64,000 nt of DNA, taken from positions 62,001 through 126,000 of the forward strand of contig JBAZYO010000012.1 of NCBI GenBank assembly GCA_041659285.1, written 5' to 3'. The DNA comes from Vicinamibacterales bacterium (GTDB taxonomy: Bacteria; Acidobacteriota; Vicinamibacteria; Vicinamibacterales; UBA2999). A program made the position numbers and the translations under genes. Of this stretch, positions 9,401 to 18,295 are shown piece after piece. Each line of letters begins with the position of its first letter. Position 1 is the stretch's first letter. Below the pieces are notes generated by a model, which worked only from the letters and a program-made list of their open reading frames with translations, was not told where the DNA came from and made no database searches.

Positions 9401-12400
9401 AGGCGGGGTTCCCGGGCTCGAGCTGGTCGAGAAACCAGAGGCGCTCTTGCGCGAAGGACATCGGCAGGCGGGCGTGGCGCGCGATTGGCTGGATGGGCTC
9501 GTCCGCGGCCATCTGCGCCTGCTGGCCGGCAATCGCCGCCGCCTGCGCCCGCAGCGTCGGGTGCTCGAAGATGGCGCGCAACGGCAGGTCCACGCGGTAG
9601 TCGTCGCGGATGCGCGCGCCCAGCCTGGCCGCGAGCAGCGAGTGACCGCCCAGGCCGAAGAAGTCGTCGAGCGGCTTCACCTCGTCTACCGCCAGCAGCG
9701 GCTGCCACAGCGCCGCCAACCGCGCTTCCGCGGCGGTCAGCGGACCGGCGTCTTCAACGACGGAACGGCGATCGGGAGACGGTAGTGCCTTGCGATCGAT
9801 CTTGCCATTCGGGGTGAGCGGCAGCGCGTCGAGAATGACCAGCACCGGCGGCACCATGTACTCTGGCAGGCTGCCGCGCAGATGCGCGTGCAGCGCATCG
9901 GCCACTCGCTGGCCATTCGGGTGCGACACATAGGCGACCAGTCGCTTGTTACCAGCCTGACTCTCCTCCACCGTGACGACGCACTGGCCGACGCCGGGAA
10001 ATGCGCGCGCCACGGCTTCGATCTCGCCCAGCTCGATGCGAAAGCCGCGCACCTTGACCTGGTGATCCAGGCGTCCCAGGAACTCAACGTTGCCATCGTC
10101 ACGAAACTGCGCGCGATCACCGGTGCGATACAGCCGATCGACGCCCGGAAACGGACTCGGGATGAACCGCTCGTTCGTCAGATCGGGACGCCCGAGGTAT
10201 CCGCGTGCCAGACCCTGGCCAGCCAGGTAGATCTCGCCGGGCACGCCGACCGGCACCGGCTGCAGCGCGCGGTCGAGAATGTAGAGGCGCGTGTTCGCGA
10301 TGGGCCGGCCAATCGAGGGCGGGTCGCCGCGCCGCCGCCGCGTGAACGTGGAATAGGTGGTGTCTTCAGACGGCCCGTAGAGGTCGTAGACCTTCTCCAC
10401 GGTCGGCACGTCGTGGATGCGATCGGCCAGCTCGGTCGTGAGCGGCTCACCGGCGAGGTTCACCACGCGGACGCTCGGCGGCAGCGCACGTTGATGCAGC
10501 AGCGCGTCGATGGCCGAGGGCACGGTGTTGATCAGCGTCACGTGCGAGCGATCGGCAAGGTCCAGGAGATCCAGCACGCTGTTGGCGAGCACCACCGTGC
10601 CGCCGACCGAGAGCGGCAGGAAGATCTCGAACACCGACAGGTCGAAGCAGATCGACGTGCCCGCCAGCACGCCGCTCAACTCGGCGGGCGACCAGACCGA
10701 CTGCGCCCACGCGATCAGCGCCGCGGGACTGCGATGTTCGATGGCGACGCCCTTGGGCTGGCCAGTCGAGCCTGAGGTGTAGAGCACGTACGCCAGGTTC
10801 GACGGGCTCACCGGCGCCGGCCGGAACTCCCCTTCCGCCGCCTCGTCCAGGGCGCCGTCTCTCAGCACAATCGCGGCGCCGCAGTCCGCCAGCACGTATT
10901 CGGTCCGCGCCGCCGGATAGGCGGGGTCCAGCGCCACGTAGGCGCCGCCGGCCCGCAGCACGCCCAACAGCGCGGCGATCATGTCCGGCGAGCGTCTCAT
11001 GCACACGCCGACCAGCGTCTCGGTGCCGACGCCCTTCTGCTGCAGGAGCAACGCCGCCTTCGCCGCCCTGGCCATCAACGCGGCGTAGGTCCAGGTGGTG
11101 CCGCCCCACCGCAACGCGATCGCGTCGGGCGTGCGGGCCGCCTGGTCCTCGACCAGGTGATGCAGGCAGCGCGGCCGCGACGGCACCTCCGTGCGGTTCC
11201 ACTCAACCAGCAGGCGATGGCGCTCGCCGTAACCGAGGTAGTCGAGCTGCGACACCGCCGTGGCCGGCTGGCGCACGGCCGTCTCGATCATGTTGCGATA
11301 GTGCTCGGCGAAGCGCTGCGCCGTCTCCGGCCGGAACAGCGCGGTCGAGAACTCCAGGCATCCCGAGAACCCCGCCGCCGTCTCCTGGATCGACATCGTC
11401 AGGTCGAGGCGGGCGGCGCCGGTTGACAGCGGCACGGCCTCGATCCGCAGGCCGTCCAGCGTGACGTCTTCGAGCGACCCGCTCTGCATGGCGAACATCA
11501 CCTGGAAGAACGGCGAGCGATTGAGCCGGCGCTCCGGGTTGAGCTTCTCGACGATCTGCTCGAACGGCAGCTCGGCGTGCGCGTAGGCCTCGAGCGCAAC
11601 CGCCCTCACGCGCGCGATCAAGCCGAGGAAGTCCGGGTCGCCCTCCACGCTGACGCGCAGCGCCAGCGTGTTGACGAAGAACCCGATGAGGCCTTCGAGC
11701 TCCCGGCGCGGGCGATTCGCAATCGGTGAGCCGACGGTGAGATCGGTTTCGCCGGACCACCGGTGCAGCAAGGCGAGAAACGCCGCGAGCAGCACCATGT
11801 AGGCGCTGGCGTCGGTGCGCCGCGCCAGCGCGTTCACGGCGCCGGCGGCCTCGGCATCGATCTGAAAGTAGACGGCGTCGCCCGCCGACGCGCTCGAGGC
11901 TTCGCCGTTCGCGCTATGGCGGGGTAAACCCTCGTCTTTGCCCCCGTCCGAAGGCAGGTTGATCACGCCTGGGGCGTCAGCCAGTTGCGCGCGCCAGTAC
12001 TCAAGGTGCGGCTGCGCGACGGCGGCATCTTCGACCTGCAGGCGTTGCCACTGTGCGAAGTCGGCGTATTGAACGGGGAGTTCGGCGAGCGGCGACGCGT
12101 CGTCCGCGTGCCGCCGGTTGTAGAGCGCCGCGAACTCGCGCACCAGGACGCCGGTGGACCAGCCGTCCGAGGCGACGTGGTGCAGCGTGACAATCAGCAC
12201 GTGCTCTCGCGCGTCGAGCTGGACCAGCAGGACGCGAATCGGATGCTCGCGCGCCAGGTCGAACACGTGACTGGCTTCACCACGAAGCACCCCGCGCAGC
12301 GCCTCGTCGCGATCGATCTCCGGCAACCCGGCCAGCGAGAGCGTGCGGCTCAGCGACGCGCCGCCAGGTTCCGGCGCCGGGTCAATCGCCTGCGCCGGCT

Positions 12401-12719
12401 CGCCATCGCGATCGATCAGGCGGGTCCGCAGCACTTCGTGGCGCCGCACGATCTCGTCCAGCGCCGCGGCCACCGCCGCGCCGTCGAGCTCGCCCTGCAG
12501 CCGGAACGCCGCCGGCATGTTGTAGGCGGCCGAGCTGCCTTCGAGGCGCTCGAGGAACCAGATGCGCCGCTGTGCGAACGACAGGGGCAGGGGCTGCAGG
12601 CGGTCGGCGGGCGCGATCGGTGTCACGCCGGCGGCCGGCCGCTCCTGCCGGACCCGTTCGAGCAGCCGGGCCCGCTGCTCAGGGCTGAGCGCGGCCAGGC
12701 GGTTGCGCAAATCGTTCAA
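6459..12719 (-). CDS. NRPS C-A-T-C-T-E (second module lacks A domain)
   Basis: 2086 residues from the TTG at 12719. Domains: C1 (HHVASDG near 179), A (YTSGSTG near 645), T1 (LGGHS near 1024), C2 (HHIISDG near 1208), T2 (GGDS near 1570, the GGDS form typical before E domains), and E (HHLVVDAVSW near 1755; EGHGRD later). By eye the A-domain code is D-L-F-N-N-A-L-T-Y-K, which I recall as an alanine-type code. The second module has no A domain: C2 is joined to T2 by about 45 residues. One A loading several carriers, as in yersiniabactin synthesis, or loading in trans, would be needed. The epimerase implies a D-residue passed to the C-T-TE protein. A GTG at 12773 opens the frame earlier but has no Shine-Dalgarno; GGAGG lies seven bases before the TTG. 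Confidence 0.9.
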   Translation of the reverse strand: MNDLRNRLAALSPEQRARLLERVRQERPAAGVTPIAPADRLQPLPLSFAQRRIWFLERLEGSSAAYNMPAAFRLQGELDGAAVAAALDEIVRRHEVLRTRLIDRDGEPAQAIDPAPEPGGASLSRTLSLAGLPEIDRDEALRGVLRGEASHVFDLAREHPIRVLLVQLDAREHVLIVTLHHVASDGWSTGVLVREFAALYNRRHADDASPLAELPVQYADFAQWQRLQVEDAAVAQPHLEYWRAQLADAPGVINLPSDGGKDEGLPRHSANGEASSASAGDAVYFQIDAEAAGAVNALARRTDASAYMVLLAAFLALLHRWSGETDLTVGSPIANRPRRELEGLIGFFVNTLALRVSVEGDPDFLGLIARVRAVALEAYAHAELPFEQIVEKLNPERRLNRSPFFQVMFAMQSGSLEDVTLDGLRIEAVPLSTGAARLDLTMSIQETAAGFSGCLEFSTALFRPETAQRFAEHYRNMIETAVRQPATAVSQLDYLGYGERHRLLVEWNRTEVPSRPRCLHHLVEDQAARTPDAIALRWGGTTWTYAALMARAAKAALLLQQKGVGTETLVGVCMRRSPDMIAALLGVLRAGGAYVALDPAYPAARTEYVLADCGAAIVLRDGALDEAAEGEFRPAPVSPSNLAYVLYTSGSTGQPKGVAIEHRSPAALIAWAQSVWSPAELSGVLAGTSICFDLSVFEIFLPLSVGGTVVLANSVLDLLDLADRSHVTLINTVPSAIDALLHQRALPPSVRVVNLAGEPLTTELADRIHDVPTVEKVYDLYGPSEDTTYSTFTRRRRGDPPSIGRPIANTRLYILDRALQPVPVGVPGEIYLAGQGLARGYLGRPDLTNERFIPSPFPGVDRLYRTGDRAQFRDDGNVEFLGRLDHQVKVRGFRIELGEIEAVARAFPGVGQCVVTVEESQAGNKRLVAYVSHPNGQRVADALHAHLRGSLPEYMVPPVLVILDALPLTPNGKIDRKALPSPDRRSVVEDAGPLTAAEARLAALWQPLLAVDEVKPLDDFFGLGGHSLLAARLGARIRDDYRVDLPLRAIFEHPTLRAQAAAIAGQQAQMAADEPIQPIARHARLPMSFAQERLWFLDQLEPGNPAYNMAGAFRLRGVVEVASLHAAFDRVVERQEALRTVFPTVDGRGYAAIGAVRPVLREIDGGDHVAIDAFLREEQARPFDLAAGPLIRASVIRVAPDETVLAVTMHHIISDGWSIDVFLDELCRFYAALAGGAAGTPEPLAVQYVDFAAWQRRRFEAGLLAPQLAYWRGALAGAPTVLELPSDRPRPEAQSYQGAVHSLTIDAPLTALLSRRAREAGVTSFMTLLAAFGATLRRWSGQDDMVIGFPAAGRSRSELEPLIGMFVNTVPIRLQIPEDASFATLLAQVKTRTLDALTHQDVPFEKLVDELGVERSLSWSPLFQVMFINQQARPAPPLPEGLRVEPIAGAATGTAKFDLTLAIAERGDGLSVNLEYDRALFDAATMARLAGDYVDLLRGGLDAPEAPLPVSSRSISNPRRLVVPPSAAAEVPAVDGRPATPVEAALAEIWRDVLRLDEVRVTDNFFEVGGDSIVSIQVIAQLRDRGWRIGPKQIFRHQTIRALAAVAEPAVASQAEDETGPLPLSPMQRLFFDLDPPSPHHFNQALLLSVAPDISVTSLQAALTETVRVHPALRGRFRMGAHGWEEHIHPSPDVALETALHKGGPYTDDSADGAVAARVEAICRAAQRSLDIVNGPVFRAVLVHAGAETARLLLVAHHLVVDAVSWRVILADLETAYAQAQGGRPLSLPPEHCGPATFRRMAREWSATEGGNEAAYWATVTSGAAHVFPRAAAPTAAPMARTVTRTLDEAATRPLLSAAHRAYNTTAADLLLAAFGRALCGAAGRDEILVDVEGHGRDALPDADLSRSVGWFTTLYPVRVPGGAAGDPASLIRMVKESSRSVPHGGIGFGSRHQAGGTAPLTDVSFNYLGQAAAAIGNGLFHGIAPESSGDPVAADLPRRYRLELNASVINGRLVTQYSFDAAVLSEARVNDVADRTIAALRELIDHCLGVEGAHYTPSDFSAVSIDQGELDALLGDLDLSDLSEA

Positions 12720-12779
12720 CCCCTCGCCTCCGCCGCCTTGGATTCCGCCGCGAGTTGACGTACCTTTACCCACGATTCC
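12720..12779. promoter_or_regulatory. Divergent interval between NRPS gene (minus) and hydroxylase gene (plus)
   Basis: These 60 bp separate the TTG start at 12719 from the ATG at 12780. On the minus strand GGAGG (complement of 12727-12731) is an excellent Shine-Dalgarno site for the TTG. On the plus strand the ATG has no Shine-Dalgarno. A weak -35/-10 pair (TTGGAT 12738-12743, TACCTT 12761-12766, 17-bp spacer) would give a nearly leaderless transcript. Any minus-strand promoter for the NRPS gene would have to lie within the start of the hydroxylase gene. Confidence 0.35.
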
Positions 12780-13664
12780 ATGACTTCACTTGACCGCGTC
12801 GCCTTTGCCACGCTCACGCCCGAGCTGTTCCACATGTGGTACCGCTCGAAGAGCAAGCCATTCATCATCACAGGCGCCTTCGACGGGGTCAAGGATTGGA
12901 CCCTGGATGTGATCTCGGAACTGCTGGGGACGCAGGAGTACAACGTCAGGGTCTACGGTAAAGACTATCGCAGCCGGCCCAAGCGGGAGTGGAAGAAGTA
13001 CAGCGAGATCGAGTCACACACGCCTCAAGCGTACGTCGAGTTGCTGCGCAATCGCACCGCGCACGAGAACAGCATGTACATGGCGCAGGTCGCCATCGGA
13101 CAGACGCCGCTCGCCACCACCATCCGCGACCGCGTGCTCCAGCTCGAGCAGAAGTGCGACATGGAGACCATCCATCCGCTGATGGATCTCAACCTCTGGT
13201 TTGGTCCCGGCGGGCACACCGAGCCGCTGCACTTCGACACCGGTGACGGCACACTGATGCAGTTGCACGGGTCCAAGCGCGTCACGCTGTTTCCACCGTG
13301 GGAGACCCGCAACCTGTATCCGTTCGAGTTCTACCGCGAGATTCCGCCGTGGTTCAGCCAGGTGGATACCGACAACCCCGACCCGAAAGTGTTTCCGCGC
13401 TACGCCGAAGCCCTCGCCAATCGCATCGAGGTGGTCGTCGAGCAGGGCGAGATTCTCTACATTCCCGTGAGCTGGTGGCACGAGGTCACGGCGCTCGGCA
13501 CCGACTACGTCTGCTCGGTCAATCGCTTCTGGAAGGTGAAGCCGGTCGAACGCAACTTCTCTCACGGGCGTTCGTCGATCTTCTGGCTGATGAACCAGGT
13601 GCCCTGGTCGGTGGTGATGAAGGTGGACGGCACCATGCGGAGGTTGCTGGGTCGGCCGTCTTAA
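12780..13664 (+). CDS. JmjC/cupin_8-type putative Fe(II)/2-oxoglutarate hydroxylase
   Basis: 294 residues, the only plus-strand gene within the synthase locus. It has the cupin-like JmjC fold. The beginning, with FIITGAF, is typical. The iron-binding triad is visible as HFD (His 151, Asp 153) and a distal His 234 in SWWHEV. GSKRVTLFPP around 165-174 holds a lysine (Lys 167) suited to binding 2-oxoglutarate. Members hydroxylate protein side chains or small substrates, including carrier-bound amino acids. Placement beside the unusual C-C-A-T module and near a carbamoyltransferase suggests it installs a hydroxyl group on a residue of the product; this is inference. It is divergent from the C-A-T-C-T-E gene and convergent with the C-C-A-T gene. 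The ATG at 12780 is chosen because it gives the expected family N-terminus. Confidence 0.8.
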   Translation: MTSLDRVAFATLTPELFHMWYRSKSKPFIITGAFDGVKDWTLDVISELLGTQEYNVRVYGKDYRSRPKREWKKYSEIESHTPQAYVELLRNRTAHENSMYMAQVAIGQTPLATTIRDRVLQLEQKCDMETIHPLMDLNLWFGPGGHTEPLHFDTGDGTLMQLHGSKRVTLFPPWETRNLYPFEFYREIPPWFSQVDTDNPDPKVFPRYAEALANRIEVVVEQGEILYIPVSWWHEVTALGTDYVCSVNRFWKVKPVERNFSHGRSSIFWLMNQVPWSVVMKVDGTMRRLLGRPS

Positions 13665-13771
13665 ACACCTCCATCAGGTCGAAATCAAGCCCATGCCGTC
13701 GAAACAAGCCTCATTTTGACGTTTAGGGTCGAAAACAGCTATTCGATTGACCTGCCGCCTTCATGAACCTC
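13665..13771. promoter_or_regulatory. Convergent intergenic region with three phased GTCGAAA direct repeats
   Basis: This 107-bp gap lies between the hydroxylase stop and the stop of the C-C-A-T synthetase. GTCGAAA occurs at 13678, 13698 and 13728, 20 and 30 bp apart and all on the plus strand. The first two copies share the longer context of GTCGAAA followed by CAAGCC. They could be binding sites for a regulator, or remnants of a duplication. No gene or clear terminator hairpin is visible. Confidence 0.35.
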
Positions 13772-16700
13772 TCACGGTTCGGTAGCGCCGGCGTCCGACA
13801 GCAGCCGGCTCACTTCCTCGTCCGACATCCCAGCAAGAGCTTCGAGCAGTTCCGGGTCGACATCGGCAGCCTTCGCCGACACTACCTGGTCGATGTGGCT
13901 GCCGATGGCGGCAATCGTCGGCGCCTCGAACACCGCCCGCAGCGGCAGCTCGATGTTGAACGCGGCGCGGATCCTCGCCACCACCCTGGCGGCGAGCAGT
14001 GAGTGGCCGCCAATCGCGAAGAAACTCTCCTCGCGCCCGAACGAGGGGCGCTCGAGCACCTCTCGCCAGATCGCGGCAATGCGGCGTTCGGTCTCCGTGC
14101 GCGGCGGCGTCGACACGTCGGGGCCGTCGGGCCGCTTCAGCCGCGAGAGCGCGTCCCGATCCACCTTGCCGTTCGGACTGAGCGGCCAGGCCTCGACCGC
14201 CACCACCACCGGCGGGATCATGTAATCAGGCAAGCGGCGTCCGACCCGCGCGCGCACGTCAGCCGCCGACGGCGACGCGCCGACGGTCTTCACGTAGGCG
14301 ACCAGCGTGTCGGCAATCGCCAGCACCACCCATTCGGCGAGGCCCGTCGTCTCGGCCAGCGCGACTTCGATCTCACCGAGCTCGATGCGCAGCCCGCGGA
14401 TCTTCACCTGCGAATCGCGGCGGCCAATGAACACCGGCACGCCGTCCTCCAGCCGATAGACCAAATCACCCGTGCGGTACATCGTCCCCAACCCACCGGG
14501 GGCAGGCACGAACCGCTCGGCGGTCATCTCCGGCTTCTGCCAGTATCCGGATCCAACGCAGACGCCCGAGATGCAAAGCTCGCCCACGCCGTACGGCGGC
14601 GACGGCCGTCCCAGTTCGTCGAGCACGTGCAGGCGAACGTTGTCCACCGGTGCGCCGAGCGGCACTTCGCGATCCAGGTAGCGCAGCGGCTCCGTCAGCC
14701 GGAAGTACGAAACGACGTCGGTGCACTCGGTCGGACCGTAGGTGTTGACGACTTCTGCCCGGCAGTGCGGGTTGCGAAGCCAGGGTTCGAGCGCGCTGAC
14801 GCGAATGGGCTCGCCGCCCAGGAAGACATAGCGAAGCGAAGCCAGGTCGGCATGACGCGCCGGGTTGTCGAGCAAGCTGTAGAAGGCGCCGGGGGCGCAA
14901 TTGATCACCGTCGCGCCGGTGGCGCCGACGGTATCGACGATGCGCGCGGGATCGAACTCGGTGCCTTCGGGCAACACAATCGTCGCGCCGGTCACGAGCG
15001 CGGCGTAGAAGTTCTTCTGGGTCAGGTCGAAACCGAAGGCGCTGATGATCAGGAACTTGTCGCCTGGGCCGATGCCGAACTCGCGGACATACCAGCTCAC
15101 CAGGTTCCACTCGCCCAGGTCGTGAACGGCGGCGCCTTTTGGCAGACCGGTGGAGCCTGAGGTGTAGAGCACGTAGAAGGTGCTCGCCGGTCCGCGCGGG
15201 TGCGCGGGTGCGTTAACGGCCGGCGCCACCAGCGCGTCTTCCCGATCGAGCGCCAGCAGGCGGCAGTCGAGGCCGGCGAAGCGCTCCAGCAGGCAGGCCT
15301 GCGTCAGGATGACGCGGCACTTCGCGTCGCTCGCCATGTGCCGCAGGCGGCCATCCGGATACGCGGCGTCCATCGGCACGTACGCGGCACCCGTCTGCAG
15401 CACCGCCAGCATCGCCACCAGCATGCGCGGCGACCGCTCGAGGCACACACCGACCAGGTCGCCGGCGCCGATGCCGTCGGCTCGCAACACCTGCGCAATG
15501 CGCGTTGCCTCCGCCAGCAGATCCTGGTAACTGAGAACGCTCTCGCCCTGAATGACCGCCGGTGCGTGAGGCGTGCGCGCGGCCTGGCGCGCAATCTCTT
15601 CAGGAATGGAGTGGTACTCGAGCGGCCGGATCGCCTCGGTGAGGCTTGGCTCATCCGCGAGTTGCATTGAAAGATCGGCGACGCGCTCGACACCGGCGAT
15701 TAACTGGCGGACGACGCCTTCCACGCGTTCGAGAAAGCGACGCTCGGCGAAGATGCCGGGATCGTAGGTGACGCTCATCCCCACCCGGTCGCCGACCACG
15801 CTGATCTCGAACTGGACGAAGCCCTCGGCGTAGGGCGTGAAGCGCGTCACGTCGGCGACCTCGTTGCCCACCGGCACCGTCAACTTCGCCGTGATGTAGT
15901 TGAAGAGCAGCGACACTCGTCCGGCCGGCGCCAGGCGGCGCTGCTCGAAGATGGAGATGCCCGAATACTCGGACGCGTTCTTCTGCGCGGCACGCGCGTG
16001 TTCGAACAGGTCCGCCGTGACGCCGTCCAGGCCGAGGAGCGTCCGGGGCACCACGAACGGCAGTCCCTCGTAGTAGCACCCCAGCGCGGCGGCGTGGCCT
16101 GGCGGGCGGCCGCCGAGGAATTCCTGGATCAACAGATCGCCGTCGGCGCGGCCATGCCCGTCGGCCACGATTGCGAACGCGCACTTCATCAGGATCTGCG
16201 GCGTGATCCGGCGCTGGCGGCAGAAGCGGCGCGCGTCGTTCCACAGGTCGGCCGGCATCGGCAACTCACGCGTCACCGCCACGCCCGGGCGCCCTTCGGC
16301 CGGGCAGATCAGCGGCGTGACTTCGGCGAGCGCCGCGCGCCACCAGGCGAGCACGCGGGCCGTGTCGGTTTCAGCACGCTGCCGCGGCAGGAACTCATGG
16401 AACAGCGCGGGGGGCAGCGGCTCCGGCACCAGATCGCCGCCAATGCGGCGCGTGTATTCGGCCGCAACCCAGGCGGCCGCCTGGCTCGTGGCGATGCCAT
16501 CCAGGAGCATGTGATGGTTGGCGAAGCCGGCGAGGCACTGGCCTCCCGCCACCCTGATCAGGAAGTGCCGGACCAGCCGTCCGTGCGGGTCGTACGGCCG
16601 GTGAATGTTCGCCGCGATGGCCTGGCGAATGTCGGGCGCGGTCGCGGCGCGCGGCAGGTCCACGAGCTCGAGCTCGGCGCGGTCGCGCCGCAGCACGCAC

Positions 16701-18295
16701 TGGTAGGCCTGCTCCAGGTAGGGCGCGCTGGACGCGCGCATGCGCGTGCGCATGATCGGCTGCGTGTCGGTCAGCGCCTGCGCGGCCTCGCGCCACAGCT
16801 CCGGGTCGATCGGCTCGCTCACCGCGAACGCCAGGCCGACCGCGTTCTGCGTGCTGGCCGGGTTGGCCAGCGTGTCCATGTAGATGTCGCGCTGCATCGG
16901 GCCAAGCGGCAGCACCTGTTCGTACTGCTCGGTGGGGAGCTCGAGCGCCTCGAACAGCTCCGCTGGCGTGACCAGCGGCAGCGACGACAGCGGCGCCTCG
17001 GGCGACGCGCACATCCCCTCGAGCATGCGCTCGAGGTGCAGCATCATTCGCGCGATGGTGGCCTGGTCGAACAGGTCGCTGTTGTAGATCATGTTGCCCG
17101 GCAGCCCCTCGGGGTTCTCGGTCAGCAGCAGCATCAGGTCGTAGCGCGTGTGCATGCACTCGACCTGGATGCCCTCGACGTCCAGCCCGGGCAGCGCCTC
17201 GGCGCCGCTCGCGAAGTTCTGCAACGCGAAGGTGGCCTGCACCAGCGGCTCGTAGGCGGAGTCGCGGTCGAACGACAGCGACTCCATCAGCCCGTCGAGC
17301 GAGTAGTCCTGGTTCGAGAACGCGTCGAGCACGGTCCGCCTGGCGTCGGCAACCAGGTCGCGGACGCTGGCCGACGGATCGAGCCGGAACCGGATCACCA
17401 GCGCGTTGACGAAGAACCCGATCAACGGCTCGAGCTCGGCCTGCGTGCGCCCCGCCGCCGGAATGCCCACCAGCAGATCGTGCTGCCCGCTGTAACGCGC
17501 CAGCAGCGCGGCGTAGGCGCTGATGCAACTCATGAACAGCGTGACGCCGGTCTCCTTGCAGAAGGCGCGCAGTTGATCGACCACGCGCTCGGGGAGGCGG
17601 AACTCGTAGGCGCCGGCGTTGAAGGTCTGGGACGACGGGCGCGGCCGATCGGTCGGCAGCCGCAGGATGCCGCGATGGCCGCGCAACTGTTCGAGCCAGT
17701 AGCGCCGCTGGCCGTCGAGCTCGCCGTTGAGCATGCGCGTGCGATGCCAGTGCGCGTAGTCGGCGTACTGAATCGTCAGGACGGGCAACCGCGCCTCCCG
17801 GTGCTCGCGCCCGGCCGTCCACAGCTCGGCGAAGTCGCGGCACAGCACGCCGATCGACCAGCCATCGGAGATGGCGTGGTGCATGCCGAGCATCAGGACG
17901 TGATCGTCGTCGGCCAGGCGCCACAGCGCCGGGCGGAATAGAGGGCCGGCCGCCAGATCGAACGGGTGCGCGGCGGCCGCCCGCAATTCCCGCAGCAGTG
18001 CCGCGCCGCGCACGTCCGGACCGAGCGCGCTCAGATCGCTGACCGGCAGCGCCACCGGCCGCGCCGGATGGATGACCTGCACCGGCTCGCCGTCCACACT
18101 CGTGAGCGTGGTGCGCAACACTTCATGGCGTTCCACGAGCGCGGTCAGGATCCGCTCAATCGCCGCCGCCTCGAGCCGGCCGTGGAGCCGGAACGCCGCC
18201 GGAATGTTGAACATCGTCGTGCCCGGATCCATCTGGTCCAGGAACCACAGGCGCTGCTGCGCCGGCGACATCGGCAGCACGAACACGTCGCTCAC
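13772..18295 (-). CDS. NRPS C-C*-A-T with tandem condensation-type domains
   Basis: 1507 residues from the GTG at 18295, which overlaps the upstream TGA (GTGA) and has GGAGG nine bases upstream. Domains: C1 (HHAISDG near 138), a second divergent condensation-like domain C* (about 455-890; LGPMQRDIY near its start, HHMLLDG near 594), A (YTSGSTG near 1043), and T (IGGHS near 1429). The A-domain code read by eye is D-L-K-N-F-G-T-D-V-K, which I cannot match to an amino acid. C* keeps the HHxxxDG motif but is unlike the other C domains in the cluster. Two C-type domains before one A domain are not needed for a single extension. C* may be an accessory domain that recruits a tailoring enzyme such as the neighbouring hydroxylase, or it may catalyse dehydration or another modification. 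A short acidic tail follows the carrier. Confidence 0.9.
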   Translation of the reverse strand: MSDVFVLPMSPAQQRLWFLDQMDPGTTMFNIPAAFRLHGRLEAAAIERILTALVERHEVLRTTLTSVDGEPVQVIHPARPVALPVSDLSALGPDVRGAALLRELRAAAAHPFDLAAGPLFRPALWRLADDDHVLMLGMHHAISDGWSIGVLCRDFAELWTAGREHREARLPVLTIQYADYAHWHRTRMLNGELDGQRRYWLEQLRGHRGILRLPTDRPRPSSQTFNAGAYEFRLPERVVDQLRAFCKETGVTLFMSCISAYAALLARYSGQHDLLVGIPAAGRTQAELEPLIGFFVNALVIRFRLDPSASVRDLVADARRTVLDAFSNQDYSLDGLMESLSFDRDSAYEPLVQATFALQNFASGAEALPGLDVEGIQVECMHTRYDLMLLLTENPEGLPGNMIYNSDLFDQATIARMMLHLERMLEGMCASPEAPLSSLPLVTPAELFEALELPTEQYEQVLPLGPMQRDIYMDTLANPASTQNAVGLAFAVSEPIDPELWREAAQALTDTQPIMRTRMRASSAPYLEQAYQCVLRRDRAELELVDLPRAATAPDIRQAIAANIHRPYDPHGRLVRHFLIRVAGGQCLAGFANHHMLLDGIATSQAAAWVAAEYTRRIGGDLVPEPLPPALFHEFLPRQRAETDTARVLAWWRAALAEVTPLICPAEGRPGVAVTRELPMPADLWNDARRFCRQRRITPQILMKCAFAIVADGHGRADGDLLIQEFLGGRPPGHAAALGCYYEGLPFVVPRTLLGLDGVTADLFEHARAAQKNASEYSGISIFEQRRLAPAGRVSLLFNYITAKLTVPVGNEVADVTRFTPYAEGFVQFEISVVGDRVGMSVTYDPGIFAERRFLERVEGVVRQLIAGVERVADLSMQLADEPSLTEAIRPLEYHSIPEEIARQAARTPHAPAVIQGESVLSYQDLLAEATRIAQVLRADGIGAGDLVGVCLERSPRMLVAMLAVLQTGAAYVPMDAAYPDGRLRHMASDAKCRVILTQACLLERFAGLDCRLLALDREDALVAPAVNAPAHPRGPASTFYVLYTSGSTGLPKGAAVHDLGEWNLVSWYVREFGIGPGDKFLIISAFGFDLTQKNFYAALVTGATIVLPEGTEFDPARIVDTVGATGATVINCAPGAFYSLLDNPARHADLASLRYVFLGGEPIRVSALEPWLRNPHCRAEVVNTYGPTECTDVVSYFRLTEPLRYLDREVPLGAPVDNVRLHVLDELGRPSPPYGVGELCISGVCVGSGYWQKPEMTAERFVPAPGGLGTMYRTGDLVYRLEDGVPVFIGRRDSQVKIRGLRIELGEIEVALAETTGLAEWVVLAIADTLVAYVKTVGASPSAADVRARVGRRLPDYMIPPVVVAVEAWPLSPNGKVDRDALSRLKRPDGPDVSTPPRTETERRIAAIWREVLERPSFGREESFFAIGGHSLLAARVVARIRAAFNIELPLRAVFEAPTIAAIGSHIDQVVSAKAADVDPELLEALAGMSDEEVSRLLSDAGATEP

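Noticed and set aside
12720..12773. GTG at 12773 as the start of the C-A-T-C-T-E synthetase
   Set aside because: It lacks a Shine-Dalgarno site and adds a glycine-rich stretch with no homology; the TTG at 12719 has GGAGG at ideal distance.
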